Source: Ehretia macrophylla
Lineage: Eukaryota > Streptophyta > Magnoliopsida > Boraginales > Ehretiaceae
DNA length: 64,000 nucleotides
Direction of reading: 5' to 3'
Assembly (NCBI GenBank): GCA_037974665.1
Contig: CM075773.1
Location: 19,334,146 to 19,398,145 of the forward strand
The notes below the pieces were generated by a model. That model was not told the DNA's origin. It saw only the letters and a list, made by a program, of their open reading frames with translations, and searched no databases. Positions 36,127-47,278 of the stretch are shown here, piece after piece. The translations under genes and the position numbers were made by a program. Within the stretch, counting starts at the first letter, position 1, and each line of letters starts with the position of its first letter.

Positions 36127-36238
36127 CGCGGCCCACAGCATACCGTTGGAAAGCTCTCCGAGAGCTCTACGACGAGACAGCTAAGCATTGCTTCGGAGAG
36201 CTTTCCAACGGTATGCTGTGGGCCGCGTAACTCTTTAC
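36117..36238. repeat. Near-perfect inverted repeat centred on junction 2
   Basis: The left arm (about 36117-36161, starting at TAAAGAGTTACGCGG) is the reverse complement of the right arm (about 36193-36237, ending at CGCGTAACTCTTTA). The spacer is about 31 nt, so a hairpin or cruciform could form. Pairing continues outward with monomer-level divergence for kilobases because the two arrays are inverted relative to each other. Confidence 0.9.
36186..36202. other. Orientation-switch junction 2 (- to +)
   Basis: Minus-orientation sequence runs through GCATTGCTTCG to 36195 (reverse complement of about phase 274), and plus-orientation sequence starts at TCGGAGAGC from 36193 (phase 308-310). The shared TCG (36193-36195) is 3 bp of microhomology. 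The result is a close inverted repeat: the arm ending at 36161 pairs with the arm starting at 36193, around a loop of about 31 nt. Confidence 0.94.
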
Positions 36239-36910
36239 GGATCAAAAGTTATGGGATCCGGAGCGACGGAGTCCTGGTACCAAGCCCCACGCCCTCAGTT
36301 TGTGGGCCCAGCCTCTACGCGAAGCGAAGCTGTCTCGCCCAAGGTGCCGCGGGATTCGGTAACAAAAATGGGACGGATTGGGTTGTCGCCCTTTTCGCGG
36401 CGCACGACGTACGATCCGGGACGGAAAAACAGCGCAAAAGAAGAAAAGTGTCCCGCAACTGATGAAAACGTTCGATTTTGGTCTCCGAAAAAAGGCCCAG
36501 CAAAGCAAAGCTTGTTGTCCCGTCGTAGAGCTCCCGGAGAGCTTTCCAACGGTATGCTGTGGGCCGCGTAACTCTTTACGGATCAAAAGTTATGGGCTCC
36601 GGAGCGACGGAGACCTGGTACCAAGCCCCACGCCCTCTGTTTGTGGGCCCAGCCTCTACGCGAAGCGAAGCTGTCTCGCCCAAGGTACCGCGGGATTCGG
36701 TAACAAAAATGGGACGGATTGGGTTGTCGCCCTTTTCGCGGAGCACGACGTACGATCCGGGACGGAAAAACAGCTCGAAAGAAGAAAAATGTCCCAAAAC
36801 TGATGAAAACTTTCGATTTTGGGCTCCGAAAAAAGGCCCAGCGAAGCAAAGCTTCGCTGTCCCGTCGTAGAGCTCTCGGAGAGCTTTCCAACGGTATGCT
36901 GTGGGCCGCG

Positions 36911-37154
36911 TAACTCTTTACGGATCAAAAGTCATGGGCTCCGGAACGACGGAGACCTGGTACCAAGCCCCACGCCCTCGGTTTGTGGGCCCAGCCTCTA
37001 CGCGAAGCGAAGCTGTCTCGCCCAAGGTGCCGCGGGATTCGGTAACAAAAATGGGACGGATTGGGTTGTCGCCCTTTTCGCGGCGCACGACGTACGATCC
37101 GGGACGGAAAAACAGCGCAAAAGAAGAAAAATGTCCCGAAACTGATGAAAACGT
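36911..37154 (+). repeat. Short monomer (244 bp)
   Basis: GTTAAC at 37153-37158. It is the first short unit right of junction 2; the following 341-bp unit completes a 585-bp dimer. Confidence 0.93.
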
Positions 37155-38519
37155 TAACTTTTACGGATCAAAAGTTATGGGCTCCGGAGCGACGGAGACC
37201 TGGTCCCAAGCCCCACGCCCTCGGTTTGTGGGCCCAGCCTCTACGCGAAGCGAAGCTGTCTCGCCCAAGGTGCCGCGGGATTCGGTAACAAAAATGGGAC
37301 GGATTGGGTTGTCGCCCTTTTCGCGGAGCACGACGTACGATCCGGGACGGAAAAACCGCTCGAAAGAAGAAAAATGTCCCGAAACTGATGAAAACTTTCG
37401 ATTTTGGGCTCCGAAAAAAGGCCCAGCGAAGCAAAGCTTCGCTGTCCCGTCGTAGAGCTCTCGGAGAGCTTTCCAACGGTATGCTGTGGGCCGCGTAACT
37501 CTTTACGGATCAAAAGTTATGGGCTCCGGAGCGACGGAGACCTGGTACCAAGCCCCACGCCCTCGGTTTGTGGGCCCAGCCTCTACGCGAAGCGAAGCTG
37601 TCTCACCCAAGGTGCCGCGGGATTCGGTAACAAAAATGGGACGGATTGGGTTGTCGCCTTTTCGCGGCGCACGACGTACGATCCGGGACGGAAAAACAGC
37701 GCAAAAGAAGAAAAATATCCCGAAAATGATGAAAACGTTCGATTTTGGGCTCCGAAAAAAGGCCCAGCGAAGCAGAGCTTAGCTGTCCCATCGTAGAGCT
37801 CTCGGAGAGTTTTCCAACGGTATGCTGTGGGCCGCGTAACTCTTTACGGATCAAAAGTTATGGGCTCCGGAGCGACGGAGACCTGGTACCAAGCCCCACG
37901 CCCTCTGTTTGTGGGCCCAGCCTCTACGCGAAGCGAAGCTGTCTCGCCCAAGGTACCGCGGGATTCGGTAACAAAAATGGGACGGATTGGGTTGTCGCCC
38001 TTTTCGCTGCGCACGACGTACGATCCGGGACGGAAAAATAGCACAAAAGACGAAAAGTGTCCTGAAACTGATGAAATCGTTCGATTTTGGGCTCCGAAAA
38101 AAGGCACACCGAAGCGAAGCTTGGCTGTCCCGTCGTAGAGCTCTCGGAGAGCTTTCCAACGGTATACTGTGGGCCGCGTAACTCTTTACGGATCAAAAGT
38201 TATGGGCACCGGAGCGACGGAGACTTGGTCGCAAGCCCCACGCCCTTGGTTTGTGGGCCCAGCCTCTACGCGGAGCGAAGCTGTCTAGCCCAAGGTGCCG
38301 CGGGATTCGGTAACAGAAACGGGACAGATTGGGCTGTCGCCCTGTTCGCGGCGCGCGACGTACGATCCGGGACGGAAAAACAGCGCAAAAGAAGAAAAGT
38401 GTCCCGAAACTGATGAAAACGTTCGATTTTGGGCTCCGAAAAAAGGCCCAGCGAAGCGAAGCTTGCTGTCCCGTCGTAGAGCTCTCGGAGAGCTTTCCAA
38501 CGGTATGCTGTGGGCCGCG
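37155..38519 (+). repeat. Inverted paralogue of 24364-25728
   Basis: Plus-strand counterpart of the block described at 24364, with the same monomer order and spacing. It places the left part of domain II in the same lineage as the array just right of junction 2. Confidence 0.85.
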
Positions 38520-39446
38520 TAACTCCTTACGGATCAAAAGTTATGGGCTCCGGAGCGACGGAGACCTGGTCCCAAGCCCTGCGCCCTCGGTTTGCGGGCC
38601 CAGCCTCCACGCGAAGCGAAGCTGTCTCGCCCAAGGTGCCGCGGGATTCGGTAACAGAAACGGGACAGATTGGGCTGTCGCCCTGTTCGCGGCGCGCGAC
38701 GTACGATCCGGGACGGAAAAACAACGCAAAAGAAGAAAAGTGTCCCGAAACTGATGAAAACGTTAACTTTTACGGATCAAAAGTTATGGGCTCCGGAGCG
38801 ACGGAGACCTGGTCCCAAGCCCCACGCCCTCGGCTTGTGGGCCCAACCTCTACGCGAAGCGAAGCTGTCTCGCCCAAGGTGCCGCGGGATTCGGTAACAA
38901 AAATGGGACGGATTGGGTTGTCGCCCTTTTCGCGGAGCACGACGTACGATCCGGGACGGAAAAAAAGCTCGAAAGAAGAAAAATATCCCGAAACTGATGA
39001 AAACTTTCGATTTTGGGCTCCGAAAAAAGGCCCAGCGAAGCAAAGCTTCGCTGTCCCGTCGTAGAGCTCTCGGAGAGCTTTCCAACGGTATGCTGTGGGC
39101 CGCGTAACTCTTTACGGATCAAAAGTTATGGGCTCCGGAGCGACGGAGACCTGGTACCAAGCCCCTCGCCCTCGGTTTGTGGGCCCAGCCTCTACGCGAA
39201 GCGAAGCTGTCTCGCCCAAGGTGCCGCGGGATTCGGTAACAAAAATGGGACGGATTGGATTGTCGCCCTTTTCGCGGCGCACGACGTACGATCCGGGATG
39301 GAAAAACAGCGCAAAAGAAGAAAAATGTCCCGAAACTGATGAAAACGTTCGATTTTGGGCTCCGAAAAAAGGCCCAGCGAAGGGAAGCTTGGTTGTCCCG
39401 TCGTAGAGCTCTCGGAGAGCTTTCCAACGGTATGCTGTGGGCCGCG
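37837..39446 (+). repeat. 5-mer HOR with one short unit (1610 bp), copy 1
   Basis: Four full monomers and one short one, repeated at 39447-41057. Shared marks are TTTTCGCTGCGCACG, ACGAAAAGTGTCC, GGGCACACC before the second anchor, TGGGCACCGG in the second monomer and GATTGGATTGTCG in the last. Copy 1 alone has the GC-raising variants at 38320-38700. Confidence 0.88.
38520..38763 (+). repeat. Short monomer (244 bp)
   Basis: GTTAAC at 38762-38767. It carries GC-raising variants (AACGGGACAG, GGGCTGTCGCCCTG, GGCGCGCGACG) shared with the preceding monomer. Confidence 0.93.
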
Positions 39447-41057
39447 TAACTCTTTACGGATCAAAAGTTATGGGCTCCGGAGCGACGGAGACCTGGTACC
39501 AAGCCCCACGCCCTCTGTTTGTGGGCCCAGCCTCTACGCGAAGCGAAGCTGTTTCGCCCAAGGTACCGCGGGATTCGGTAACAAAAATGGGACGGATTGG
39601 GTTGTCGCCCTTTTCGCTGCGCACGACGTACGATCCGGGACGGAAAAACAGCACAAAGGACGAAAAGTGTCCTGAAACTGATGAAATCGTTCGATTTTGG
39701 GCTCCGAAAAAAGGCACACCATAGCGAAGCTTGGCTGTCCCGTCGTAGAGCTCTCGGAGAGCTTTCCAACTGTATACTGTGGGCCGCGTAACTCTTTACG
39801 GATCAAAAGTTATGGGCACCGGAGCGACGGAGACTTGGTCGCAAGCCCCACGCCCTTGCTTTGTGGGCCCAGCCTCTATGCGGAGCGAAGTTGTCTAGCC
39901 CAAGGTGCTGCGGGATTCGGTAACAAAAATGGGACGGATTGGGTTGTCGCCCTTTTCGCGGCGCACGACGTACGATCCGGGACGGAAAAACAGCGCAAAA
40001 GAAGAAAAGTGTCCCGAAACTGATGAAAACGTTCGATTTTGGGCTCCGAAAAAAGGCCCAGCGAAGCAAAGCTTGCTGTCCCGTCGTAGAGCTCTCGGAG
40101 AGCTTTCCAACGGTATGCTGTGGGCCGCGTAACTCTTTACGGATCAAAAGTTATGGGCTCTAGAGCGACGGTGACCTGGTCCCAAGCCCCACGCCCTCGG
40201 TTTGCGGGCCCAGCCTCTACGCGAAGCGAAGCTGTCTCGCCCAAGGTTCCGCGGGATTCGGTAACAGAAATGGGACGGATTGGGTTGTCGCCCTTTTCGC
40301 GGCGCACGACGTACGATCCGGGACGGAAAAACAGCGTAAAAGAAGAAAAATGTCCCGAAACTGATGAAAACGTTAACTTTTACGGATCAAAAGTTATGGG
40401 CTCCGGAGCGACGGAGACCTGGTGCCAAGCCCCACGCCCTCGGCTTGTGGGCCCAACCTCTACGCGAATCGAAGCTGTCTCACCCAAGGTGCCGCGGGAT
40501 TCGGTAACAAAAATGGGACGGATTGGGTTGTCGCCCTTTTCGCGGAGCACGACGTACGATCCGGGACGGAAAAAAAGCTCGAAAGAAGAAAAATATCCCG
40601 AAACTGATGAAAACTTTCGATTTTGGGCTCCGAAAAAAGGCCCAGCGAAGCAAAGCTTCGCTGTCCCGTCGTAGAGCTCTCGGAGAGCTTTCCAACGGTA
40701 TGCTGTGGGCCGCGTAACTCTTTACGGATCAAAAGTTATGGGCTCCGGAGCGACGGAGACCTGGTACCAAGCCCCACGCCCTCGGTTTGTGGGCCCAGCC
40801 TCTACGCGAAGCGAAGCTGTCTCGCCCAAGGTGCCGCGGGACTCGGTAACAAAAATGGGACGGATTGGATTGTCGCCCTTTTCGCGGCGCACGACGTACG
40901 ATCCGGGATGGAAAAACAGCGCAAAAGAAGAAAAATGTCCCGAAACTGAAGAAAAATGTTCGATTTTGGGCTCCTAAAAAAGGCACAGCAAAGCGAAGCT
41001 TGGCTGTCCCGTCGTAGAGCTCTCGGAGAGCTTTCCAACGGTATACTGTTGGCCGCG
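39447..41057 (+). repeat. 5-mer HOR with one short unit (1611 bp), copy 2
   Basis: Tandem copy of 37837-39446. One extra base in GAAGAAAAATGTTCG near 40950 makes it 1611 bp. Its final 928 bp are the first member of the 927-bp series. Confidence 0.88.
40130..40373 (+). repeat. Short monomer (244 bp)
   Basis: GTTAAC at 40372-40377. First unit of a 3-monomer, 927-bp HOR series. Confidence 0.93.
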
Positions 41058-41301
41058 TAACTCTTTACGGATCAAAAGTTATGGGCTCTAGAGCGACGGT
41101 GACTTGGTCCCAAGCCCCACGCCCTCGGTTTGCGGGCCCATCCTCTACGCGAAACGAAGCTGTCTCGCCCAATGTTCCGCGGGATTCGGTAACAGAAATG
41201 GGACGGATTGGGTTGTCGCCCTTTTCGCGGCGCACGACGTACGATCCGGGACGGAAAAACAGCGTAAAAGAAGAAAAATGTCCCGAAACTGATGAAAACG
41301 T
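41058..41301 (+). repeat. Short monomer (244 bp)
   Basis: GTTAAC at 41300-41305. First unit of the second 927-bp HOR copy. Confidence 0.93.
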
Positions 41302-41984
41302 TAACTTTTACGGATCAAAAGTTATGGGCTCCGGAGCGACGGAGACCTGGTCCCAAGCCCCACGCCCTCGGGTTGTAGGCCCAGCCTCTACGCGAAGCGA
41401 AGCTGTCTGGCCTAAGGTGCCGCGGGATTCGGTAACAAAAATGGGATGGATTGGGTTGTCGCCCTTTTCGCGGAGAAGTACGTACGATCCGGGACGGAAA
41501 AACTGCTCGAAAGAAGAAAAATATCCCGAAACTGATGAAAACTTTCGATTTTGGGCTCCGAAAAAAGGCCCAGCGAAGCAAAGCTTCGCTGTCCCGTCGT
41601 AGAGCTCTCGGAGAGCTTTCCAACGGTATGCTGTGGGCCGCGTAACTCTTTACGGATCAAAAGTTATGGGCTCCGGAGCGACGGAGACCTGGTACCAAGC
41701 CCCACGCCCTCGGTTTGTGGGCCCAGCCTCTACGCGAAGCGAAGCTGTCTCGCCCAAGGTGCCGCGGGATTCGGTAACAAAAATGGGACGGATTGGATTG
41801 TCGCCCTTTTCGCGGCGCACGACGTACGATCCGGGATGGAAAAACAGCGCAAAAGAAGAAAAATGTCCCGAAACTGATGAAAACGTTCGATTTTGGGCTC
41901 CTAAAAAAGGCACAGCAAAGCGAAGCTTGGGTGTCCCGTCGTCGAGCTCTCGGAGAGCTTTCCAACGGTATACTGTTGGCCGCG

Positions 41985-42228
41985 TAACTCTTTACGGATC
42001 AAAAGTTATGGGCTCTAGAGCGACGGTGACTTGGTCCCAAGCCCCACGCCCTCGGTTTGCGGGCCCATCCTCTACGCGAAACGAAGCTGTCTCGCCCAAG
42101 GTTCCGAGGGATTCGGTAACAGAAATGGGACGGATTGGGTTGTCGCCCTTTTCGCGGCGCACGACGTACGATCCGGGACGGAAAAACAGCGTAAAAGAAG
42201 AAAAATGTCCCGAAACTGATGAAAACGT
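41985..42228 (+). repeat. Short monomer (244 bp)
   Basis: GTTAAC at 42227-42232. First unit of the third 927-bp HOR copy. Confidence 0.93.
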
Positions 42229-42910
42229 TAACTTTTACGGATCAAAAGTTATGGGCTCCGGAGCGACGGAGACCTGGTCGCAAGCCCCACGCCCTCGGTT
42301 TGTAGGCCCAGCCTCTACGCGAAGCGAAGCTGTCTCGCCCAAGGTGCCGCGGGATTCGGTAACAAAAATGGGATGGATTGGGTTGTCGCCCTTTTCGCGG
42401 AGAAGTACGTACGATCCGGGACGGAAAAACCGCTCGAAAGAAGAAAAGTGCCCCGAAACTGATGAAAATGTTCGATTTTGGGCTCCGAAAAAAGGCGCAG
42501 CAAAGCAGAGCTTCGCTGTCCCGTCGTAGAGCACTCGGAGAGCGTTCCAATGGTATGCTGTGGGCCGCGTAACTCCCTACGGATCAAAAGTTATGGGCTC
42601 TAGAGTGACGGAGACCTGGTCCCAAACCCCGCGCCCTCGATTTGTGGGCCCAGCCTCTACATGAAGCGAAGCTGTCTCGCCCAAGGTGCCGCGGGATTCG
42701 GTAACAAAAATGGGACGGATTGGATTGTCGCCCTTTTCGCGGCGCACGACGTACGATCCGGAACGGAAAAACAGCTCAAAAGAAGAAAAGTGTCCCGCAA
42801 CTGATGAAAACGTTCGATTTTGGTCTCCGAAAAAAGGCCCAGCAAAGCAAAGCTTGTTGTCCCGTCGTAGAGCTCTCGCAGAGATTTCCAACGGTATGCT
42901 GTGGGCCGCG

Positions 42911-43154
42911 TAACTCTTTACGGATCAAAAGTTATGGGCTCTAGAGCGACGGTGACTTGGTCCCAAGCCCCACGCCCTCGGTTTGCGGGCCCAGCCTCTA
43001 CGCGAAGCGAAGCTGTCTCGCCCAAGGTTCCGCGGGATTCGGTAACAGAAATGGGACGGATTGGGTTGTCGCCATTTTCGCGGCGCGCGATGTACGATCC
43101 GGGACGGAAAAACAGCGCAAAAGAAGAAAAATGTCCCGAAACTGATGAAAACGT
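42911..43154 (+). repeat. Short monomer (244 bp)
   Basis: GTTAAC at 43153-43158. It shares GCCATTTTCGCGGCGCGCG with the minus-strand unit 22609-22852. Confidence 0.93.
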
Positions 43155-43397
43155 TAACTTTTACGGATCAAAAGTTATGGGCTCCGGAGCGACGGAGACC
43201 TGGTCCCAAGCCCCACGCCCTCGATTTGTGGGCCCAGCCTCTACGCGAAGCGAAGCTGTCTCGCCCAAGGTTCCGCGGGATTCGGTAACAGAAATGGGAC
43301 GGATTGGGTTGTCGCCCTTTTCGCTGCGCACGACGTACGATCCGGGACGGAAAAACAGCGCAAAAGAAGAAAAATGTCCCGAAACTGATGAAAACGT
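43155..43397 (+). repeat. Short monomer (243 bp), tandem with the previous one
   Basis: GTTAAC at 43396-43401. Two short units in a row are uncommon; here they parallel the pair at 22366-22852. Confidence 0.93.
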
Positions 43398-44079
43398 TAA
43401 CTTTTACGGATCAAAAGTTATGGGCTCCGGAGCGACGGAGACCTGGTCGCAAGCCCCACGCCCTCGGTTTGTGGGCCCAGCCTCTACGCGAAGCGAAGCT
43501 GTCTCGCCCAAGGTGCCGCGGGATTCGGTAACAAAAATGGGACGGATTGGGTTGTCGCCCTTTTCGCGGAGCACGACGTACGATCCGGGACGGAAAAACA
43601 GCTCGAAAGAAGAAAAATGTCCCAAAACTGATGAAAACTTTCGATTTTGGGCTCCGAAAAAAGGCCCAGCGAAGCAAAGCTTCGCTGTCCCGTCGTAGAG
43701 CTCTCGGAGAGCTTTCCAACGGTATGCTGTGGGCCGCGTAACTCTTTACGGATCAAAAGTTATGGGCTCCGGAGCGACGGAGACCTGGTACCAAGCCCCA
43801 CGCCCTCGGTTTGTGGGCCCAGCCTCTACGCGAAGCGAAGCTGTCTCGCCCAAGGTGCCGCGGGATTCGGTAACAAAAATGGGACGGATTGGCTTGTCGC
43901 CCTTTTCGCGGCGCACGACGCACGATACGGGACGGAAAAACAGCGTAAAAGAAGAAAAGTGTCCCGCAACTGATGAAAACGTTCGATTTTGGTCTCCGAA
44001 AAAAGGCCCAGCAAAGCAAAGCTTGTTGTCCCGTCGTAGAGCTCTCGGAGAGCTTTCCAACTGTATGCTGTGGGCCGCG

Positions 44080-44324
44080 TAACTCTTTACGGATCAAAAG
44101 TTATGGGCTCTAGAGCGACGGTGACTTGGTCCCAAGCCCCACGCCCTCGGTTTGCGGTCCCAGCCTCTACGCGAAGCGAAGCTGTCTCGCCCAAGGTTCT
44201 GCGGGATTCGGTAACAGAAACGGGACGGATTGGGTTGTCGCCCTTTTCGCGGCGCGCGACGTACGATCCGGGACGGAAAAACAGCGCAAAAGAAGAAAAA
44301 ATGTCCCGAAATTGATGAAAACGT
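44080..44324 (+). repeat. Short monomer (245 bp)
   Basis: GTTAAC at 44323-44328. An extra A in GAAGAAAAAATG makes it 245 bp. It is followed by a monomer with a further 24-bp deletion. Confidence 0.92.
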
Positions 44325-44641
44325 TAACTTTTACGGATCAAAAGTTATGGGCTCCGGAGCGACGGAGACCTGGTCCCAAGCCCCACGCCCTCGGTTTGTG
44401 GGCCCAGCCTCTACGCGAAGCGAAGCTGTCTCGCCCAAGGTGCCGCGGGATTCGGTAACAAAAATGGGACGGATTGGGTTGTCGCCCTTTTCGCGGAGAA
44501 CGACGTACGATCCGGGACGGAAAAACGGCTCGAAAGAAAAAAAAATGTCCCGAAACTGATGAAAACTTTCGATTTTGGGCTCCGAAAAAAGGCCGTCGTA
44601 GAGCTCTCGGAGAGGTTTCCAACGGTATGCTGTGGGCCGCG
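44325..44641 (+). repeat. 317-bp monomer with 24-bp deletion
   Basis: GAAAAAAGGCC is followed directly by GTCGTAGAGC at about 44594, so the CAGCGAAGC...CTGTCCC segment is missing. No other monomer shows this deletion. Confidence 0.88.
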
Positions 44642-47034
44642 TAACTCTTTACGGATCAAAATTTATGGGCTCCGGAGCGACGGAGACCTGGTACCAAGCC
44701 CCACGCCCTTGGTTTGTGGGCCCAGCCTCTACGCGAAGTGAAGCTGTCTCGCCCAAGGTGCCGCGGGATTCGGTAACAAAAATGGGACGGATTGGGTTGT
44801 CGCCCTTTTCGCGGCGCACGACGTACGATCCGGGACGGAAAAACAGCGCAAAAGAAGAAAAATGTCCCGAAACTGATGAAAACGTTCGATTTTGGGCTCC
44901 GAAAAAAGGCCCAGCGAAGCAAAGCTTTGTTGTCCCATCGTAGAGCTCTCGGAGAGCTTTCCAACGGTATGCTGTGGGCCGCGTAACTCTTTACGGATCA
45001 AAATTTATGGGCTCCGGAGCGACGGAGACCTGGTCCCAAGCCCCACGCCCTCGGTTTGTGGGCCCAGCCTCTACGCGAAGCGAAGCTGTCTCGCCCAAGG
45101 TGCCGCGGGATTCGGTAACAAAAATGGGACGGATTGGGTTGTCGCCCTTTTCGCGGTGCACGACGTACGATCCGGGACGGAAAAACAGCACAAAAGAAGA
45201 AAAGTGTCCTGAAACTGATGAAATCATTCGATTTTGGGCTCCGAAAAAAGGCACAGCGAAGCGAAGCTTGGCTGTCCCGTCGTAGAGCTCTCGGAGAGCT
45301 TTCCAACGGTATACTGTGGGCCGCGTAACTCTTTACGGATCAAAAGTTATGGGCTCCGGAGCGACGGAGACCTAGTCCCAAGCCCCACGCCCTCGGTTTG
45401 CGGGCCCAACCTCTACGCGAATCGAAGCTGTCTCGCCCAAGGTGCCGCGGGATTCGGTAACAAAAATGGAACGGATTGGGTTGTCAACCTTTTCGAGGCG
45501 CACGACGTACGATCCGGGACGGAAAAACAGCGCAAAAGAAGAAAAGTGTCCCAAAATTGATGAAATTGTTCGATTTTGGGCTCCGAAAAAAGGCCCAGCG
45601 AAGCAATGCTTAGCTGTCTCGTCGTAGAGCTCTCGGAGAACTTTCCAACGGTATGCTGTGGGCCGCGTAACTCTTTACGGATCACAAGTTTTGGGCTCCG
45701 AGCGACGGAGACTTGGTCGCAAGCCCCACGCCCTCGGTTTGCGGGCCCAGCCTCTACGCGAATCGAAGCTGTCTCGCCCAAGGTGCCGCGGGATTCGGTA
45801 ACAAAAATGGGACGGATTGGGTTGTCGCCCTTTTCGCGGCGCCCGACCTACGATCCGGGACGGAAAAACAGCGCAAAGGAAGAAAAATGTCCCGAAACTG
45901 ATGAAAACTTTCAATTTTGGGCTCTGAAAAAAGGCCCAGTGAAGCAAAGCTTAGCTGTCCCGTCGTAGAGCTCTCGGAGAGCTTTCCAACGGTATGCTGT
46001 GGGCCGCATAACTCTTTACGGATCAAAAGTTATGGGCTCCGGAGAGACGGAGACCTGGTCCCAAGCCCTACGCCCTCTGTTTGTGGGCCCAGCCTCTACG
46101 CGAAGCGAAGCTGTCTCGCCCAAGGTGCCGCGGGATTCGGTAACAAAAATGGGACGGATTGGGTTGTCGCCCTTTTCGCGGCGCACGACGTACGATCCGG
46201 GACGGAAAAACAGTGCAAAAGAAGAAAAATATCCCGAAACTGATGAAAACGTTCGATTTTGGGCTCCGAAAAAAGGCCCAGCGAAGCAAAGCTTAGCTGC
46301 CCTGTCGTAGAGCTCTCGGAGAGCTTTCCAACGGTATGCTGTGGGCCGCGTAACTCTTTACGGATCAAAAGTTATGGGCTCCGGAGAGACGGAGACCTGG
46401 TACCAAGCCCCACGCCCTCTGTTTGTGGGCCCAGCCTCTACGCGAAGCGAAGCTGTCTCGCCCAAGGTGCCGCGGGATTCGGTAACAAAAATGGGACGGA
46501 TTGGGTTGTCGCCCTTTTCGCGGAGCACGACTTACGATCCGGGACGGAAAAAAAGCTCGAAAGAAGAAAAATGTCCCAAAACTGATGAAAACTTTCGATT
46601 TTGGGCTCCGAAAAAAGGCCCAGCGAAGCATAGCTTCGCTGATCCGTCGTAGAGCTCTCGGAGAGCTTTCCAACGGTATGCTGTGGGCCGCGTAACTCTT
46701 TACGGATCAAAAGTTATGGGCTCCGGAGCGACGGAGACCTGGTACCAAGCCCCACGCCCTCGGTTTGTGGGCCCAGCCTCTACGCGAAGCGAAGCTGTCT
46801 CGCCCAAGGTGCCGCGGGATTCGGTAACAAAAATGGGACGGATTGGATTGTCGCCCTTTTCGCGGCGCACGACGTACGATCCGAGATGGAAAAACAGCGC
46901 AAAAGAAGAAAAATGTCCCGAAACTGATGAAAACGTTCGATTTTGGGCTCCGAAAAAAGGCCCAGCGAAGCAAAGCTTGGCTGTCCCGTCGTAGAGCTCT
47001 CGGAGAGCTTTCCAACGGTATACTGTGGGCCGCG

Positions 47035-47278
47035 TAACTCTTTACGGATCAAAAGTTATGGGCTCTAGAGCGACGGTGACTTGGTCCCAAGCCCCACGCC
47101 CTCGGTTTGCGGGCCCAGCCTCTACGCGAAGCGAAGCTGTCTCGCCCAAGGTTCCGCGGGATTCGGTAACAGAAATGGGACGGATTGGGTTGTCGCCCTT
47201 TTCGCGGCGCACGACGTACGATCCGGGACGGAAACACAGCGTAAAAGAAGAAAAATGTCCCGAAACTGATGAAAACGT
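47035..47278 (+). repeat. Short monomer (244 bp)
   Basis: GTTAAC at 47277-47282. It shares GGAAACACAGCG and the following TTATAGGCTCC with the unit at 56739. Confidence 0.93.

Larger units (their letters stand above)
22293..36193 (-). repeat. Satellite domain II: inverted block of 43 complete monomers plus partial ends
   Basis: The same monomer runs on the opposite strand. Minus-strand anchors (read from high to low coordinate) lie at 36126, 35784, 35442, 35100, 34758 and so on down to 22852, 22608 and 22365. The part from about 27240 to 36193 is type A: no short monomers, many units with TTATTGG. The part from 22293 to 27239 is type B: six short GTTAAC monomers and units resembling those just right of 36195. 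The strand switches at both ends are abrupt and out of register. Nothing other than satellite is present. Confidence 0.98.
40130..42910 (+). repeat. Three tandem copies of a 3-monomer, 927-bp HOR
   Basis: Copies are 40130-41057 (928 bp), 41058-41984 (927 bp) and 41985-42910 (926 bp), each short + full + full. The second and third share GGGCCCATCC, GAAACGAAG and GGAGAAGTACGTACG, so they are closest to each other. The series overlaps copy 2 of the 1610-bp HOR, which shows nested rounds of duplication. Confidence 0.88.
42842..43470 (+). repeat. Inverted paralogue of 22293-22921
   Basis: Plus-strand counterpart of the segment at junction 1. Unlike there, the third monomer continues normally past phase 74. 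Confidence 0.87.

Noticed and set aside
22293-36193. Domain II as a transposon with terminal inverted repeats
   Set aside because: The block is the same satellite throughout, has no target-site duplication and no element-specific sequence; the inverted similarity comes from the array itself.
22254-36195. 36-bp target-site duplication flanking the inverted block
   Set aside because: The overlapping phases 274-309 at the two ends differ at several bases (AAAGCTTGGCTGTCCC against AATGCTTAGCTGTCTC), as unrelated monomers would.
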